From assembly GCA_943329845.2 (NCBI GenBank), contig CALQFM020000028.1, positions 1 to 46,969 on the forward strand: 46,969 bases of DNA. Direction: 5' to 3'. Each line of letters opens with the position of its first letter. The stretch's first letter is position 1. This document shows, one piece after another, positions 19,003 through 26,602 of this stretch. The notes beneath the pieces were generated by a model that had not been told where the DNA came from, searched no databases, and was given only the letters and a program-made list of their open reading frames with translations. The position numbers and the translations under genes were made by a program. Source of the DNA: Candidatus Kuenenia stuttgartensis (GTDB lineage: Bacteria; Pseudomonadota; Alphaproteobacteria; SMXS01).

Positions 19003-19563
19003 GTGGAAACTGCCGTACCGACTTTGGAGAGTTGCCCGGCGCTGGTGCTGAACGCGGACTATCGTCCGCTCAGCTACTACCCGCTCTCGCTGTGGTGCTG
19101 GCAGGACGCCGTCAAGGCGGTGTTCATGGACCGGGTGGTCATCGTCGCCGAGTACGACCGGGTGATCCGCTCGCCCAGCTTCGAGTTCAAGCTGCCCAGC
19201 GTCATCTGCCTGAAGCGCTACGTGAAGCCGGCGCCGTTCCCGGCGTTTACCCGGTTCAACCTGTTCCTGCGCGACGAATTCGCCTGCCAGTATTGCGGCA
19301 ACCGCCACGACCTGACCTTCGACCACCTGGTGCCGCGCGCCTATGGCGGCATCACCACCTGGGAGAACGTCATTACCGCCTGCGCGCCCTGCAATTTGCG
19401 CAAGGGCGGCCGCACGCCGGGCGAGGCCGGCATGCACCCGCGCACCATGCCGTTCCGCCCCAGCCAGCACGATTTGCAGGACCGGGGACGGCGCTTCCCG
19501 CCCAATTACCTGCACAAAAGCTGGCGGGATTACCTCTACTGGGATGCGGTGCTGGAGCCGTAA
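19003..19563 (+). CDS. HNH endonuclease family protein
   Basis: The 186-residue protein is from a GTG start preceded by AAGGAAG. The C-terminal half holds a complete HNH/zinc module: C95-QY-C98, D107-H108, N122 in WENV, and C127-AP-C130, followed by NLRKGGRTP. The N-terminal half (NADYRPLSYYPLSLWCWQDAV) is typical of stand-alone HNH proteins widespread in alphaproteobacteria whose role is not established. No toxin, phage or restriction partner is adjacent. Its 3' end overlaps the convergent membrane protein gene by 28 bases. Confidence 0.9.
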   Translation: METAVPTLESCPALVLNADYRPLSYYPLSLWCWQDAVKAVFMDRVVIVAEYDRVIRSPSFEFKLPSVICLKRYVKPAPFPAFTRFNLFLRDEFACQYCGNRHDLTFDHLVPRAYGGITTWENVITACAPCNLRKGGRTPGEAGMHPRTMPFRPSQHDLQDRGRRFPPNYLHKSWRDYLYWDAVLEP

Positions 19564-20066
19564 GGGGCTCTGCTGGAGCGGCTGAACCAGCGGTTGGCGC
19601 TCGCGGAGACCAGCAGCAATGCGGCTACCACCAACAGCAACCCGAGTGATGCGGCGATGAAATCGTAAATCATGTTCCATCTCCACATGGACAGTCCCAG
19701 CCAACCACGCGTCATGTCTCCGCAACCAGGGCAGATTGGGGCGTACGGTAACACCGGAGCTGCCATGGCCGCCTCGATTTCGACTCGTGTAGAGAAGCCG
19801 CTGGACAACATGAAAATGGAATAGGCTATTCCGACAGCAACCACTGGAAAGTAAACTAGGCGCGCCCACCTTGCGCCTCTGCCAATGTTGCGGATCGCCA
19901 ACATCAGGAAACAGCCAATCACCATCAATCCTAGCAAGACTGCCATGGTCTGGTGCTGTCCCAGCATGATGTAGTTGCTGATGACGCCAAACAGATGCGC
20001 CCACAGCAAAACCATCGCTGTCAGGACCGCGCGAGGTGTACGCGACGTGATGGCTGCCCCGTCCAT
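19536..20066 (-). CDS. Predicted membrane protein with a CPGCG motif
   Basis: The 176-residue protein has about four hydrophobic segments: near residues 13-35, 40-60, 68-90 and 135-155. Between the last two lies ICPGCGDMTRGWLGLS, reminiscent of the CPxCGxTR signature of the DUF2752 family but with one extra residue. Base composition is lower in GC than in neighbours. The start ATG lies 3 bases past the SDR stop, so it could be translated as the second gene of that unit. The 28-base overlap with the HNH gene makes the exact end uncertain. Confidence 0.6.
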   Translation of the reverse strand: MDGAAITSRTPRAVLTAMVLLWAHLFGVISNYIMLGQHQTMAVLLGLMVIGCFLMLAIRNIGRGARWARLVYFPVVAVGIAYSIFMLSSGFSTRVEIEAAMAAPVLPYAPICPGCGDMTRGWLGLSMWRWNMIYDFIAASLGLLLVVAALLLVSASANRWFSRSSRAPYGSSTASQ

Positions 20067-20069
20067 CCG

Positions 20070-20822
20070 CTACCGCGCCATGTACCCGCCATCCACCACC
20101 AGCGACGAGCCGGTGATGTAGCTGGCCATGTCGGACATCAGGAAGATCACCGAGTTCGCCACGTCCTGGCCGGTGCCGAAGCGGCCGATCGGGTGCAGGT
20201 CGAGCAGCATCTGCTGGAATTCCTCGGGCAGCGGGCCAGAGCCCAGCCGTCCGTCGGAGATCACGGCGGGCGAGACCGCGTTGATGCGGATGCGGTCGCC
20301 GGCATATTCCAGCGCCGCCATCTTGGTGTAGCCCTCGACGGCGTGCTTGGTGGCCGGATAGTGGCCCGATCCGGCGATGGACACGTGGCCTTGCACCGAG
20401 CTGCAGTTGACGATGGCGCCGCCTGTCCCCTGCTTCAGGAACTGGCGGATCTCGTGCTTCATCGCCAGGAACACGCCCTTGACGTTGATGTTGAACATGT
20501 CGTCGAAGCTGTCGGCGTCCATGTCGGCGAGCCGGCCGCCCGCGGCACCGATGCCGGCATTGTTGAACGCGGCATCCAACCTGCCGAACTTCTTCACCGT
20601 CTCGGCGACGGCCTTCTCGATGTCGGCTTCGTGGGACACATCGCCCTGCACGAACAGCGCCTGACCGCCCGCCTGCTCGATCAGCGCCACGCATTCGGCG
20701 CCTTCCTCGGGCCGGCGGCCGGTGACCGCGACTTTGGCCCCGGCCTTCGCGATGGCCTGCGCGGTGATGCGGCCGATCCCGCTGGAGCCGCCGGTCACGA
20801 GCACGACTTTGCCTTCAAGCAT
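20070..20822 (-). CDS. Short-chain dehydrogenase/reductase
   Basis: The 250-residue classical SDR has the cofactor motif T10-GGSSGIG, NNAG at 87-90 and the active site S141/S142, Y155, K159 in SGHYPATKH. The C-terminal DVANSVIFLMSDMASYITGS is standard. An arginine pair (GRRPEEG) after beta-2 suggests NADP(H) preference, which is inference. The substrate is unknown. A GGGGAGG ribosome-binding site precedes the ATG. Confidence 0.92.
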   Translation of the reverse strand: MLEGKVVLVTGGSSGIGRITAQAIAKAGAKVAVTGRRPEEGAECVALIEQAGGQALFVQGDVSHEADIEKAVAETVKKFGRLDAAFNNAGIGAAGGRLADMDADSFDDMFNINVKGVFLAMKHEIRQFLKQGTGGAIVNCSSVQGHVSIAGSGHYPATKHAVEGYTKMAALEYAGDRIRINAVSPAVISDGRLGSGPLPEEFQQMLLDLHPIGRFGTGQDVANSVIFLMSDMASYITGSSLVVDGGYMAR

Positions 20823-20873
20823 CTGGTATCCTCCCCTTGGTTCGCGGGGAGTGTATTCGCAATCCCATCAGAC

Positions 20874-20892
20874 GTCATCCCGCCGGGATGAC
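20874..20892. repeat. Palindrome GTCATCCCG-C-CGGGATGAC
   Basis: This perfect 9-1-9 palindrome lies between coq7 and the SDR gene. It is the terminal core of the 14586-14672 element without the interior, so it looks like a minimal copy of the same repeat family. Confidence 0.75.
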
Positions 20893-20900
20893 AACGAGAA

Positions 20901-21449
20901 TCAAACCCTCGACGACAGCCAGATCGCCAGCCGCGCGCCGGTCTTGATGGCGCCGGTCAGGAGCGGGTAGCCCACCGCCTCGCGGGCGCCGTGTTCCTCG
21001 GCCTCGGCCTTGTGCTCGATCTCCTCGGCGCGACATTCCTCGATCAGCGCCTTCAGTTCGGGGTCGTTGCCCTCGAGCCGCTCGGCCTGCTGCGTATAAT
21101 GCTCGTCGATCACTTCCTCGACGGCGACGGTGCAGGCCATCGCGGCCTTCTCGCCGATCAGCGCCGTCGCCGCGCCCAGGGCGAAGCCGGCCATGTGCCA
21201 CACCGGCGACAGCAGCGTCGGCCTTACCCGACGCTCGGTCATCAGCCGGTCGAACTTCTCCAGGTGCCGGGCTTCCTGAGCGGCCATGCGGCGGATCACC
21301 GCGCCCGAGGCGCGCGGGCCCAGCACGGCAAGCTGGCCTTCGTAGATGCGTACGGCGCCATATTCGCCGGCTTGGTCGACGCGGATCATCCGCGCCTTAA
21401 CGTCGTCCTGGGTCAGCTCGCCGGGCAGGCGGTTCGGGGCATCGGTCAT
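20901..21449 (-). CDS. coq7: Demethoxyubiquinone hydroxylase Coq7
   Basis: The 182-residue di-iron monooxygenase hydroxylates demethoxyubiquinone late in ubiquinone synthesis, at the membrane surface. The six ferritin-like ligands are visible: E29 in VDQAGEYGA, E59 and H62 in QEARHLEKF, E111/E112 and H117 in EEVIDEHY, and E143/H146 in EEIEH. It lies 10 bases after dsbB, with AAAGGACGG as ribosome-binding site, and probably shares its transcript. Confidence 0.95.
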   Translation of the reverse strand: MTDAPNRLPGELTQDDVKARMIRVDQAGEYGAVRIYEGQLAVLGPRASGAVIRRMAAQEARHLEKFDRLMTERRVRPTLLSPVWHMAGFALGAATALIGEKAAMACTVAVEEVIDEHYTQQAERLEGNDPELKALIEECRAEEIEHKAEAEEHGAREAVGYPLLTGAIKTGARLAIWLSSRV

Positions 21450-21459
21450 GGCCGTCCTT

Positions 21460-21948
21460 TCAGAGCCGTCCTTTTTGGGCCAGCCGGAACGCGAACAGCG
21501 CCAGCAGGCCCGAGACGACGAAATTGTAGCCCGCCATGGACACGCCGAACAGGGACCACGGCGTCTGGTCGCAGCGGATCAGGCCCGGGCCGATCTCCTG
21601 GTGGAAGATGTCGCCGGTCACCGGCGGACCCGAGCAGGTTTCCGGACCCGGCCACCAGTGATATTCGACGCCGGCGTGAAAGCCCGCGAGGCCCATGCCC
21701 ACGAGCAGGGCGAGGCCGGTCAGAATGAGCGGCACCTTGGCCGACACCATGCCGCGCGTTGCCGCGAGGATCACGGCCAGCGCCGCCAGCGGGATCGCCG
21801 TGTAATAGGCATAGCGCTGCCAGTAGCACATCTGGCACGGCTCGAAGCCGCCGATATACTGGAACCCGTAGGCGCCGAGGATCATGGCGAGGCAGGCCGC
21901 GAGCAGCAGGACGGGTCCGGTGATGGGCGGTTGCGCCGATGGGGTCAT
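21460..21948 (-). CDS. dsbB: Disulfide bond formation protein DsbB
   Basis: The 162-residue inner-membrane protein has four helices and passes electrons from periplasmic DsbA to quinone. The first redox pair is C38-QM-C41 in FEPCQMCYWQR. The second periplasmic loop carries C105 (PETCSGP) and C126 (LIRCDQTP). It is first in a dsbB-coq7 pair, a functional echo since DsbB uses ubiquinone. Confidence 0.93.
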   Translation of the reverse strand: MTPSAQPPITGPVLLLAACLAMILGAYGFQYIGGFEPCQMCYWQRYAYYTAIPLAALAVILAATRGMVSAKVPLILTGLALLVGMGLAGFHAGVEYHWWPGPETCSGPPVTGDIFHQEIGPGLIRCDQTPWSLFGVSMAGYNFVVSGLLALFAFRLAQKGRL

Positions 21949-22055
21949 GCGGTCCTCGCTGCCGGGAAACAGGCGTGCAAGTCATGTAACAGCCCGCTTT
22001 TGCTGCTGCAATCCAAACAGCCGCGCCTATCTGAGCGGGACGAGAACGGGAGACC

Positions 22056-22871
22056 ATGATGGAGACGATGCACCGGCGCCCTATCCCCTCGACCGGCGAG
22101 CTGCTGCCGGTGATCGGCTGTGGCACCTGGCAAGCCTTCGACGTGCGCGACGCCGCGCCGCTGGTGCCGGTGGTCGGGGCGCTGTTCGGCGGCGGCGGCT
22201 CGCTGATCGACAGCTCGCCCATGTACGGCAAGGCGGAAGGCGTGGTCGGCGATGTACTGGGCCGCATGGGCGCGCTGGACCGCGCCTTCGTCGCCACCAA
22301 GGTGTGGACCTCGGGCCGCGACGCGGGCATCGCCCAGATGGAGCGTTCCATCGCCCTGCTCGGCCGGGTCGACCTGATGCAGGTGCACAATCTGCTCGAC
22401 TGGCGCACCCATTTCGTGACCCTGCGGCGCTGGAAGGACGAGGGCCGGGTGCGCTATCTGGGCGTCACCCACTACACGCCGACCGCCCACGACTCGCTGG
22501 AAGCGGCCATGCGCGCCGAGCCCATGGACTTCGTCCAGCTCGACTACGCGCTCGACGACCGGGCGGCGGAACGCCGGCTGCTGCCTCTGGCCGCCGACAG
22601 GGGCATCGCGGTGATTGTCAACCGGCCGTTCGGCGGCGGCGGGCTGGCGCGGCGGGTGCGCGGAAGGCGAGTGCCGGACTTCGCCGCCGAGCTGGGCTGC
22701 GACACCTGGCCGCAGCTGCTGCTGAAATTCATCCTCGGCCATCCCGCCGTCACTTGCGCCATTCCCGCCACCGCCAATCCGGCCCACATGGCGGACAATG
22801 CCCGCGCCGGCGCCGGGCCGTTGCCCGACGAAGCCATGCGCGCCCGCATCGCGGCGGCGTTCGGAAGCTGA
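22056..22871 (+). CDS. Aldo/keto reductase
   Basis: The 271-residue (beta/alpha)8 oxidoreductase has the catalytic tetrad D52, Y57 (IDSSPMYG), K82 (VATKVW) and H111 (MQVHNLLDW). The cofactor side shows IPATANPAHMADNARAG, the usual NADPH-binding region. Two ATGs (22056 and 22059) share the GGGAG site. The N-terminus is slightly long, and a twin-arginine signal is not evident, so it is probably cytosolic. The substrate is unknown. Confidence 0.88.
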   Translation: MMETMHRRPIPSTGELLPVIGCGTWQAFDVRDAAPLVPVVGALFGGGGSLIDSSPMYGKAEGVVGDVLGRMGALDRAFVATKVWTSGRDAGIAQMERSIALLGRVDLMQVHNLLDWRTHFVTLRRWKDEGRVRYLGVTHYTPTAHDSLEAAMRAEPMDFVQLDYALDDRAAERRLLPLAADRGIAVIVNRPFGGGGLARRVRGRRVPDFAAELGCDTWPQLLLKFILGHPAVTCAIPATANPAHMADNARAGAGPLPDEAMRARIAAAFGS

Positions 22872-22968
22872 ATTCGACCGCAAGACCCGGAGTGTCCTCT
22901 GCTGCGTCCTTCCATAGATATGGGTTGAAGCCGGCGCCGTTGCGCGGCTCAATCGGAAGGACAGGATC

Positions 22969-24003
22969 ATGGAAATGACCGCGATCATCGACACATCCCA
23001 CTGGCAGGCCGTGCTGGACCGCGATCCGGCGGCGAGCTTCGTCTATGCCGTCGTCACCACCGGCGTCTATTGCCGGCCCGACTGTCCGTCGCGCCGGGCC
23101 AAGCGCGAGAACGTCCGCTTCTTCGACAGCAACGGCGAGGCCGAGGCGGCGGGCTTTCGCGCCTGCCTGCGTTGCCGTCCGACCGAGGCCGACCGCACGG
23201 CGGAGCTGGTGGAGAAGGCCTGCCGCATCATCGAGGCCGCCGAGGAAACGCCGGACCTGGCGTCGCTGGCGGCGGGCGCCGGACTCAGCACCTACCATTT
23301 CCACCGGGTGTTCAAGGCGCGCACCGGCCTGACGCCGCGCGGCTACGCCCGGGCGTTGCGTGACCGCCGGGTCCGCGCGGCGCTGGGCGAGGCGGGCACG
23401 GTAACCGAGGCGCTCTACGACGCGGGCTTCGGCTCGTCGGGCCGGTTCTATGCGGGTTCCAACGCCAGCCTGGGCATGACGCCGACCCGCTTCCGCGCCG
23501 GCGGCGCCGGCGAGATCATCCGCTACGCCATCGGCCGGAGTTCGCTGGGCGGCGTGCTGGTTGCGGCCACGGACAAGGGCATCTGCGCCATCATGCTGGG
23601 CGACGATCCGGACATCTTGATCGGCGAGTTGCGGGGCCAGTTCAGCAAGGCGCGGCTGGTGGCCGGCGACCCGGAATTCGATAACTGGGTGTTGCAGGTG
23701 GTCGCCTTCGTCGACGATCCGCATCTGGGCCTCGACCTGCCGCTCGATATCAGGGGCACGGCGTTTCAGCGGCTTGTGTGGCAGGCGCTGCGCGCCATCC
23801 CCATGGGCGAGACGCGCACCTACACCGATATCGCCGAAGCGCTCGGCATGCCGAACGCGGTGCGCGCGGTGGCCGGCGCCTGTGCCTCCAACGCCGTCGC
23901 CGTCGCCATCCCGTGCCACCGCGTCCACCGGATCGGTGGTGCGCTCGCCGGCTATCGCTGGGGCATCGAACGCAAGCGCGCGCTGCTGGACAAGGAAAAA
24001 TGA
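22969..24003 (+). CDS. ada: Ada: methylation-responsive activator and O6-methylguanine-DNA methyltransferase
   Basis: The 344-residue protein contains all three Ada parts. The zinc/methyl-phosphotriester domain has C35, C39, C66, C69 (VYCRPDCP and CLRC). The AraC-type helix-turn-helix lies near residues 85-170 (STYHFHRVFKARTGLTPRGY). The C-terminal methyltransferase has the acceptor C316 in IPCHRV. After accepting a methyl group at the first zinc cysteine it should activate its own operon. The stop overlaps the alkB start (ATGA), forming an adaptive-response operon as in E. coli. Confidence 0.95.
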   Translation: MEMTAIIDTSHWQAVLDRDPAASFVYAVVTTGVYCRPDCPSRRAKRENVRFFDSNGEAEAAGFRACLRCRPTEADRTAELVEKACRIIEAAEETPDLASLAAGAGLSTYHFHRVFKARTGLTPRGYARALRDRRVRAALGEAGTVTEALYDAGFGSSGRFYAGSNASLGMTPTRFRAGGAGEIIRYAIGRSSLGGVLVAATDKGICAIMLGDDPDILIGELRGQFSKARLVAGDPEFDNWVLQVVAFVDDPHLGLDLPLDIRGTAFQRLVWQALRAIPMGETRTYTDIAEALGMPNAVRAVAGACASNAVAVAIPCHRVHRIGGALAGYRWGIERKRALLDKEK

Positions 24004-24647
24004 CCGGCGATCTGCTCGCGGGACTGAGCGCACCGTCGGCCGAGGCGCTGGCTGATGGCGCCGTGCTGCTGCGTGGCTTCGCCGCAGCGGACGCGCCCGC
24101 GCTGCTCGGCGAAATCCGGCAGATCACCGAGCAAGCGCCGTTCCGGCAACTGATCACGCCGGGCGGCTTCCGCATGTCGGTGGCCATGACCAATTGCGGC
24201 GCGGTTGGCTGGATCAGCGACCGGCGCGGCTACCACTACGGCGCCGACGACCCCGAGACCGGACGGCCCTGGCCCGCCATGCCGCCGCTGTTCCGCGAGT
24301 TGGCCGATCGCGCGGCGGCAGCCGCCGGCTTTCCCGGCTTCGAGCCCGAGGCCTGCCTGATCAACCGCTACGCGCCGGGCGCTCGGCTCACCCTGCACCA
24401 GGACCGCGACGAAGGGAACCTGTCGCATCCGATCGTTTCGGTGTCGCTTGGCGTGCCCGCCACCTTCCTGTTCGGTGGCCTCGACCGCAAGGACAAGCCG
24501 CGCCGGGTCCGCGTCGAGCATGGCGACGTCGCGGTGTGGGGCGGACCATCGCGCCTTGCTTTCCACGGCATCGACACGATGAAGCCGGGACACCACGACC
24601 AGACCGGCGAGTGGCGCTACAACCTGACATTTCGCAAGGCGCTATAA
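24000..24647 (+). CDS. alkB: AlkB: DNA/RNA 1-methyladenine/3-methylcytosine dioxygenase
   Basis: The 215-residue Fe(II)/2-oxoglutarate dioxygenase reverses N-alkyl base damage. Iron ligands are H133 and D135 (LHQDRDE) and H189 (LAFHGI). The 2-oxoglutarate arginine is R206 in RYNLTFRK. Length and spacing match E. coli AlkB closely. The start is fixed by the 4-base overlap with ada. A longer frame starting at 23778 runs inside ada and is discarded. Confidence 0.95.
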   Translation: MTGDLLAGLSAPSAEALADGAVLLRGFAAADAPALLGEIRQITEQAPFRQLITPGGFRMSVAMTNCGAVGWISDRRGYHYGADDPETGRPWPAMPPLFRELADRAAAAAGFPGFEPEACLINRYAPGARLTLHQDRDEGNLSHPIVSVSLGVPATFLFGGLDRKDKPRRVRVEHGDVAVWGGPSRLAFHGIDTMKPGHHDQTGEWRYNLTFRKAL

Positions 24648-24662
24648 CTTGTCTGCCAGCCG

Positions 24663-24690
24663 TTGACCGCGTGCGCGCCCTCGCTATGAT
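24663..24690 (+). promoter_or_regulatory. Promoter of tRNA-Leu
   Basis: TTGACC (24663-24668), a 16-base spacer and TATGAT (24685-24690) each match the sigma-70 hexamers at five of six positions. They place a start site about 7 bases before the mature tRNA. Confidence 0.75.
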
Positions 24691-24703
24691 GCGCTTCCTC
24701 CGC

Positions 24704-24789
24704 GCGGGCGTGGCGGAATGGTAGACGCGGCGGACTCAAAATCCGTTTCTAGCGATAGAGTGTCGGTTCGAGTCCGACCGCCCGCACCA
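24704..24789 (+). tRNA. tRNA-Leu (anticodon CAA)
   Basis: The 7-bp acceptor stem is GCGGGCG/CGCCCGC, followed by A and an encoded CCA (24787-24789). The anticodon loop CTCAAAA puts CAA at 24737-24739, reading UUG. The long variable arm (around TCTAGCGATAGAG) is the class II feature of tRNA-Leu. The T-arm contains GGTTCGAGTCC. Confidence 0.96.
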
Positions 24790-24836
24790 GCCTTCGCGCT
24801 GTGCGCTTCGGCCTGGCGAGCCGGGAACGAGAATGC

Positions 24837-25319
24837 TCACATCGGCAGATGATCGAGCGGCAGCGATGCCGGCGACTTCACCGTGCGGATGGCGAAGTTC
24901 GACCGCACGTCGATGACGCCGGGGAGCCGGAGCAGCCGGCCCATCAGGAACTGCTCGTAGCCTTCCAGGTCCGGCACCACCACCTCGATCAGGAAATCGT
25001 GTTCGCCGGACACCAGGTAGCAGGCGATCACCTCGGGCACGTCCGCCACGGCCCGCTGGAACGCGGTCGCCTCCTCGTCGTGATGGCGCTCCACCTTGAC
25101 GCCGACGAACACGGTCAGGCCCAGGCCCGCGTTCTTGCGCGACAGCGTGGCACGGTAGCCGGCGATGATGCCAGCCTCCTCCAGAATCCGCACCCGGCGC
25201 AGGCAGGGCGAGGGCGACAGGCCGATGCGGTCGGCAAGCTCCACATTGGTCAGGCGCGCGTCCTCCTGCAACTCGCGCAGGATGCGGCGGTCGATGGCGT
25301 CCAGGGTCAGTTTTGGCAT
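24837..25319 (-). CDS. Lrp/AsnC-family transcriptional regulator
   Basis: The 160-residue protein has an N-terminal helix-turn-helix (DAIDRRILRELQEDARLTNVE and GLSPSPCLRRVRILEEAG) and a C-terminal RAM ligand-binding domain (CYLVSGEHDFLIEVVVPDLE). The start at 25319 gives the usual Lrp length. The longer frame from 25406 is unlikely. It is divergent from the tautomerase gene across 170 AT-rich bases that should carry its operator. An amino acid is the expected effector, from family knowledge. Confidence 0.93.
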   Translation of the reverse strand: MPKLTLDAIDRRILRELQEDARLTNVELADRIGLSPSPCLRRVRILEEAGIIAGYRATLSRKNAGLGLTVFVGVKVERHHDEEATAFQRAVADVPEVIACYLVSGEHDFLIEVVVPDLEGYEQFLMGRLLRLPGVIDVRSNFAIRTVKSPASLPLDHLPM

Positions 25320-25489
25320 AAACCGCGTTTTATTGAAGATAAGTTGGTGGAATATGCCAGAACTGTACGGTTTTTCCTTATAGAACGCAAGGACATGCGC
25401 CGACATCCGGGACTAGATTTCCGTTCGTCGCCAGCATCGGCGGCGATGCGCGGGGCGGCGCTACCGCCCGACCAAGAGGAGTGAGACAG

Positions 25490-25723
25490 ATGCCACTGGT
25501 CACCATCAAGGGTATCGAAGGCGTGTTTTCCCCGGAACAGAAGCGCGACGTCATCGAGCGCGTCACCGAGGCCATGGTCGCGGTGGAAGGCGAGGCGCTG
25601 CGCCCCTATACCTTCGTGATCTTCGAGGAAGTGAAGAGCGGCGATTGGGGAATCGGCGGCAAGACGCTCGAGGCCAAGGACGTGAAGGCCATGCAGGCAG
25701 CCGGCGCCGCCAGGGCCGCCTGA
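25490..25723 (+). CDS. 4-oxalocrotonate tautomerase family protein
   Basis: The 77-residue protein begins MPLVTIKG. After Met removal the N-terminal proline would be the catalytic base of the tautomerase superfamily. It follows a strong AGAGGAGTG ribosome-binding site. The GTG at 25481 would bury the proline and is rejected. The middle (LRPYTFVIFEEVKSGDWGIGG) is typical. Activity on 2-hydroxymuconate-like enols is possible, but the substrate is unknown. Confidence 0.9.
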   Translation: MPLVTIKGIEGVFSPEQKRDVIERVTEAMVAVEGEALRPYTFVIFEEVKSGDWGIGGKTLEAKDVKAMQAAGAARAA

Positions 25724-25792
25724 TCGATCCGGACGCGGGTTTTGCAATCCGCCCTGACCGTGTAGCCTTCGCTTTCCCAGGCTGGAGGCACC

Positions 25793-26602
25793 ATGTCCAA
25801 GGATGCAAAACCCGCGATCCGCGTCGGCATCGGCGGCTGGACGTTCGAGCCATGGCGCGGCGACTTCTATCCCGAGGGCCTGACCCAGAAGCGCGAACTG
25901 GAATATGCCAGCCGCCAGCTCACCTCGATCGAGGTCAACGGCACGTTCTACGGCTCGCAGAAGCCCGAGACCTTCGCCAAATGGCACGATGAGACGCCCG
26001 CGGATTTCGTGTTCTCGCTGAAGGGGCCGCGCTTCACCACCAACCGGCGCGTGCTGGCCGAGGCGGGCGAATCCATCTCGCGATTCATCGGCAGCGGCGT
26101 GCTGGAGCTCAAGGACAAGCTGGGCCCCATCAACTGGCAGTTCGCCGGCACCAAGAAGTTCGATCCCGACGATTTCGAAGCGTTCCTGAAGCTGCTCCCG
26201 CACGAGGCCGGCGGCCGGGCGATCCTGCATGCCGTCGAGGTGCGCCACGACAGCTTTCGCACCCCGGAATTCGTCGACCTTGCCCGCAAGCACAGGGTCG
26301 CGGTCGTCAACGCCGGCGATTCCGAATACCCGCAGATCGCCGATTCCACGGCCTCCTTCGTCTATCTCCGGATCATGGGAACCGAGGAGGCGCACCCGCT
26401 CGGCTATTCGCCCAAGGCGCTCGACGCGTGGGCCGAGCGGGCCAAGACCTATGCGGCGGGCGGCGTGCCGCAGGATCTGCAGACGGTGGGGGACGCCACC
26501 AAGGCCGAACGGCGCGACGTCTTCCTTTACGTCATCAGCGGCCACAAGGCGCGCAATCCCGCCGCCGCCATGGCGCTGATCGAACGCCTCAGATCCGGTT
26601 GA
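25793..26602 (+). CDS. DUF72 (YecE-like) TIM-barrel protein
   Basis: The 269-residue protein has the DUF72 hallmarks: RVGIGGWTFEPWRGDFYPEG at the start, TSIEVNGTFYG, then FSLKGPRFTTNRR and YLRIMG. The family is widespread and of uncertain function. The last 14 bases overlap the convergent TPR gene. A GGAGGCACC site precedes the ATG. Confidence 0.9.
   Translation: MSKDAKPAIRVGIGGWTFEPWRGDFYPEGLTQKRELEYASRQLTSIEVNGTFYGSQKPETFAKWHDETPADFVFSLKGPRFTTNRRVLAEAGESISRFIGSGVLELKDKLGPINWQFAGTKKFDPDDFEAFLKLLPHEAGGRAILHAVEVRHDSFRTPEFVDLARKHRVAVVNAGDSEYPQIADSTASFVYLRIMGTEEAHPLGYSPKALDAWAERAKTYAAGGVPQDLQTVGDATKAERRDVFLYVISGHKARNPAAAMALIERLRSG

Noticed and set aside
22750-24033. A 427-residue minus-strand frame opposite ada.
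   Set aside because: It is antisense to a gene with complete Ada catalytic residues. Its composition is that of a shadow frame.
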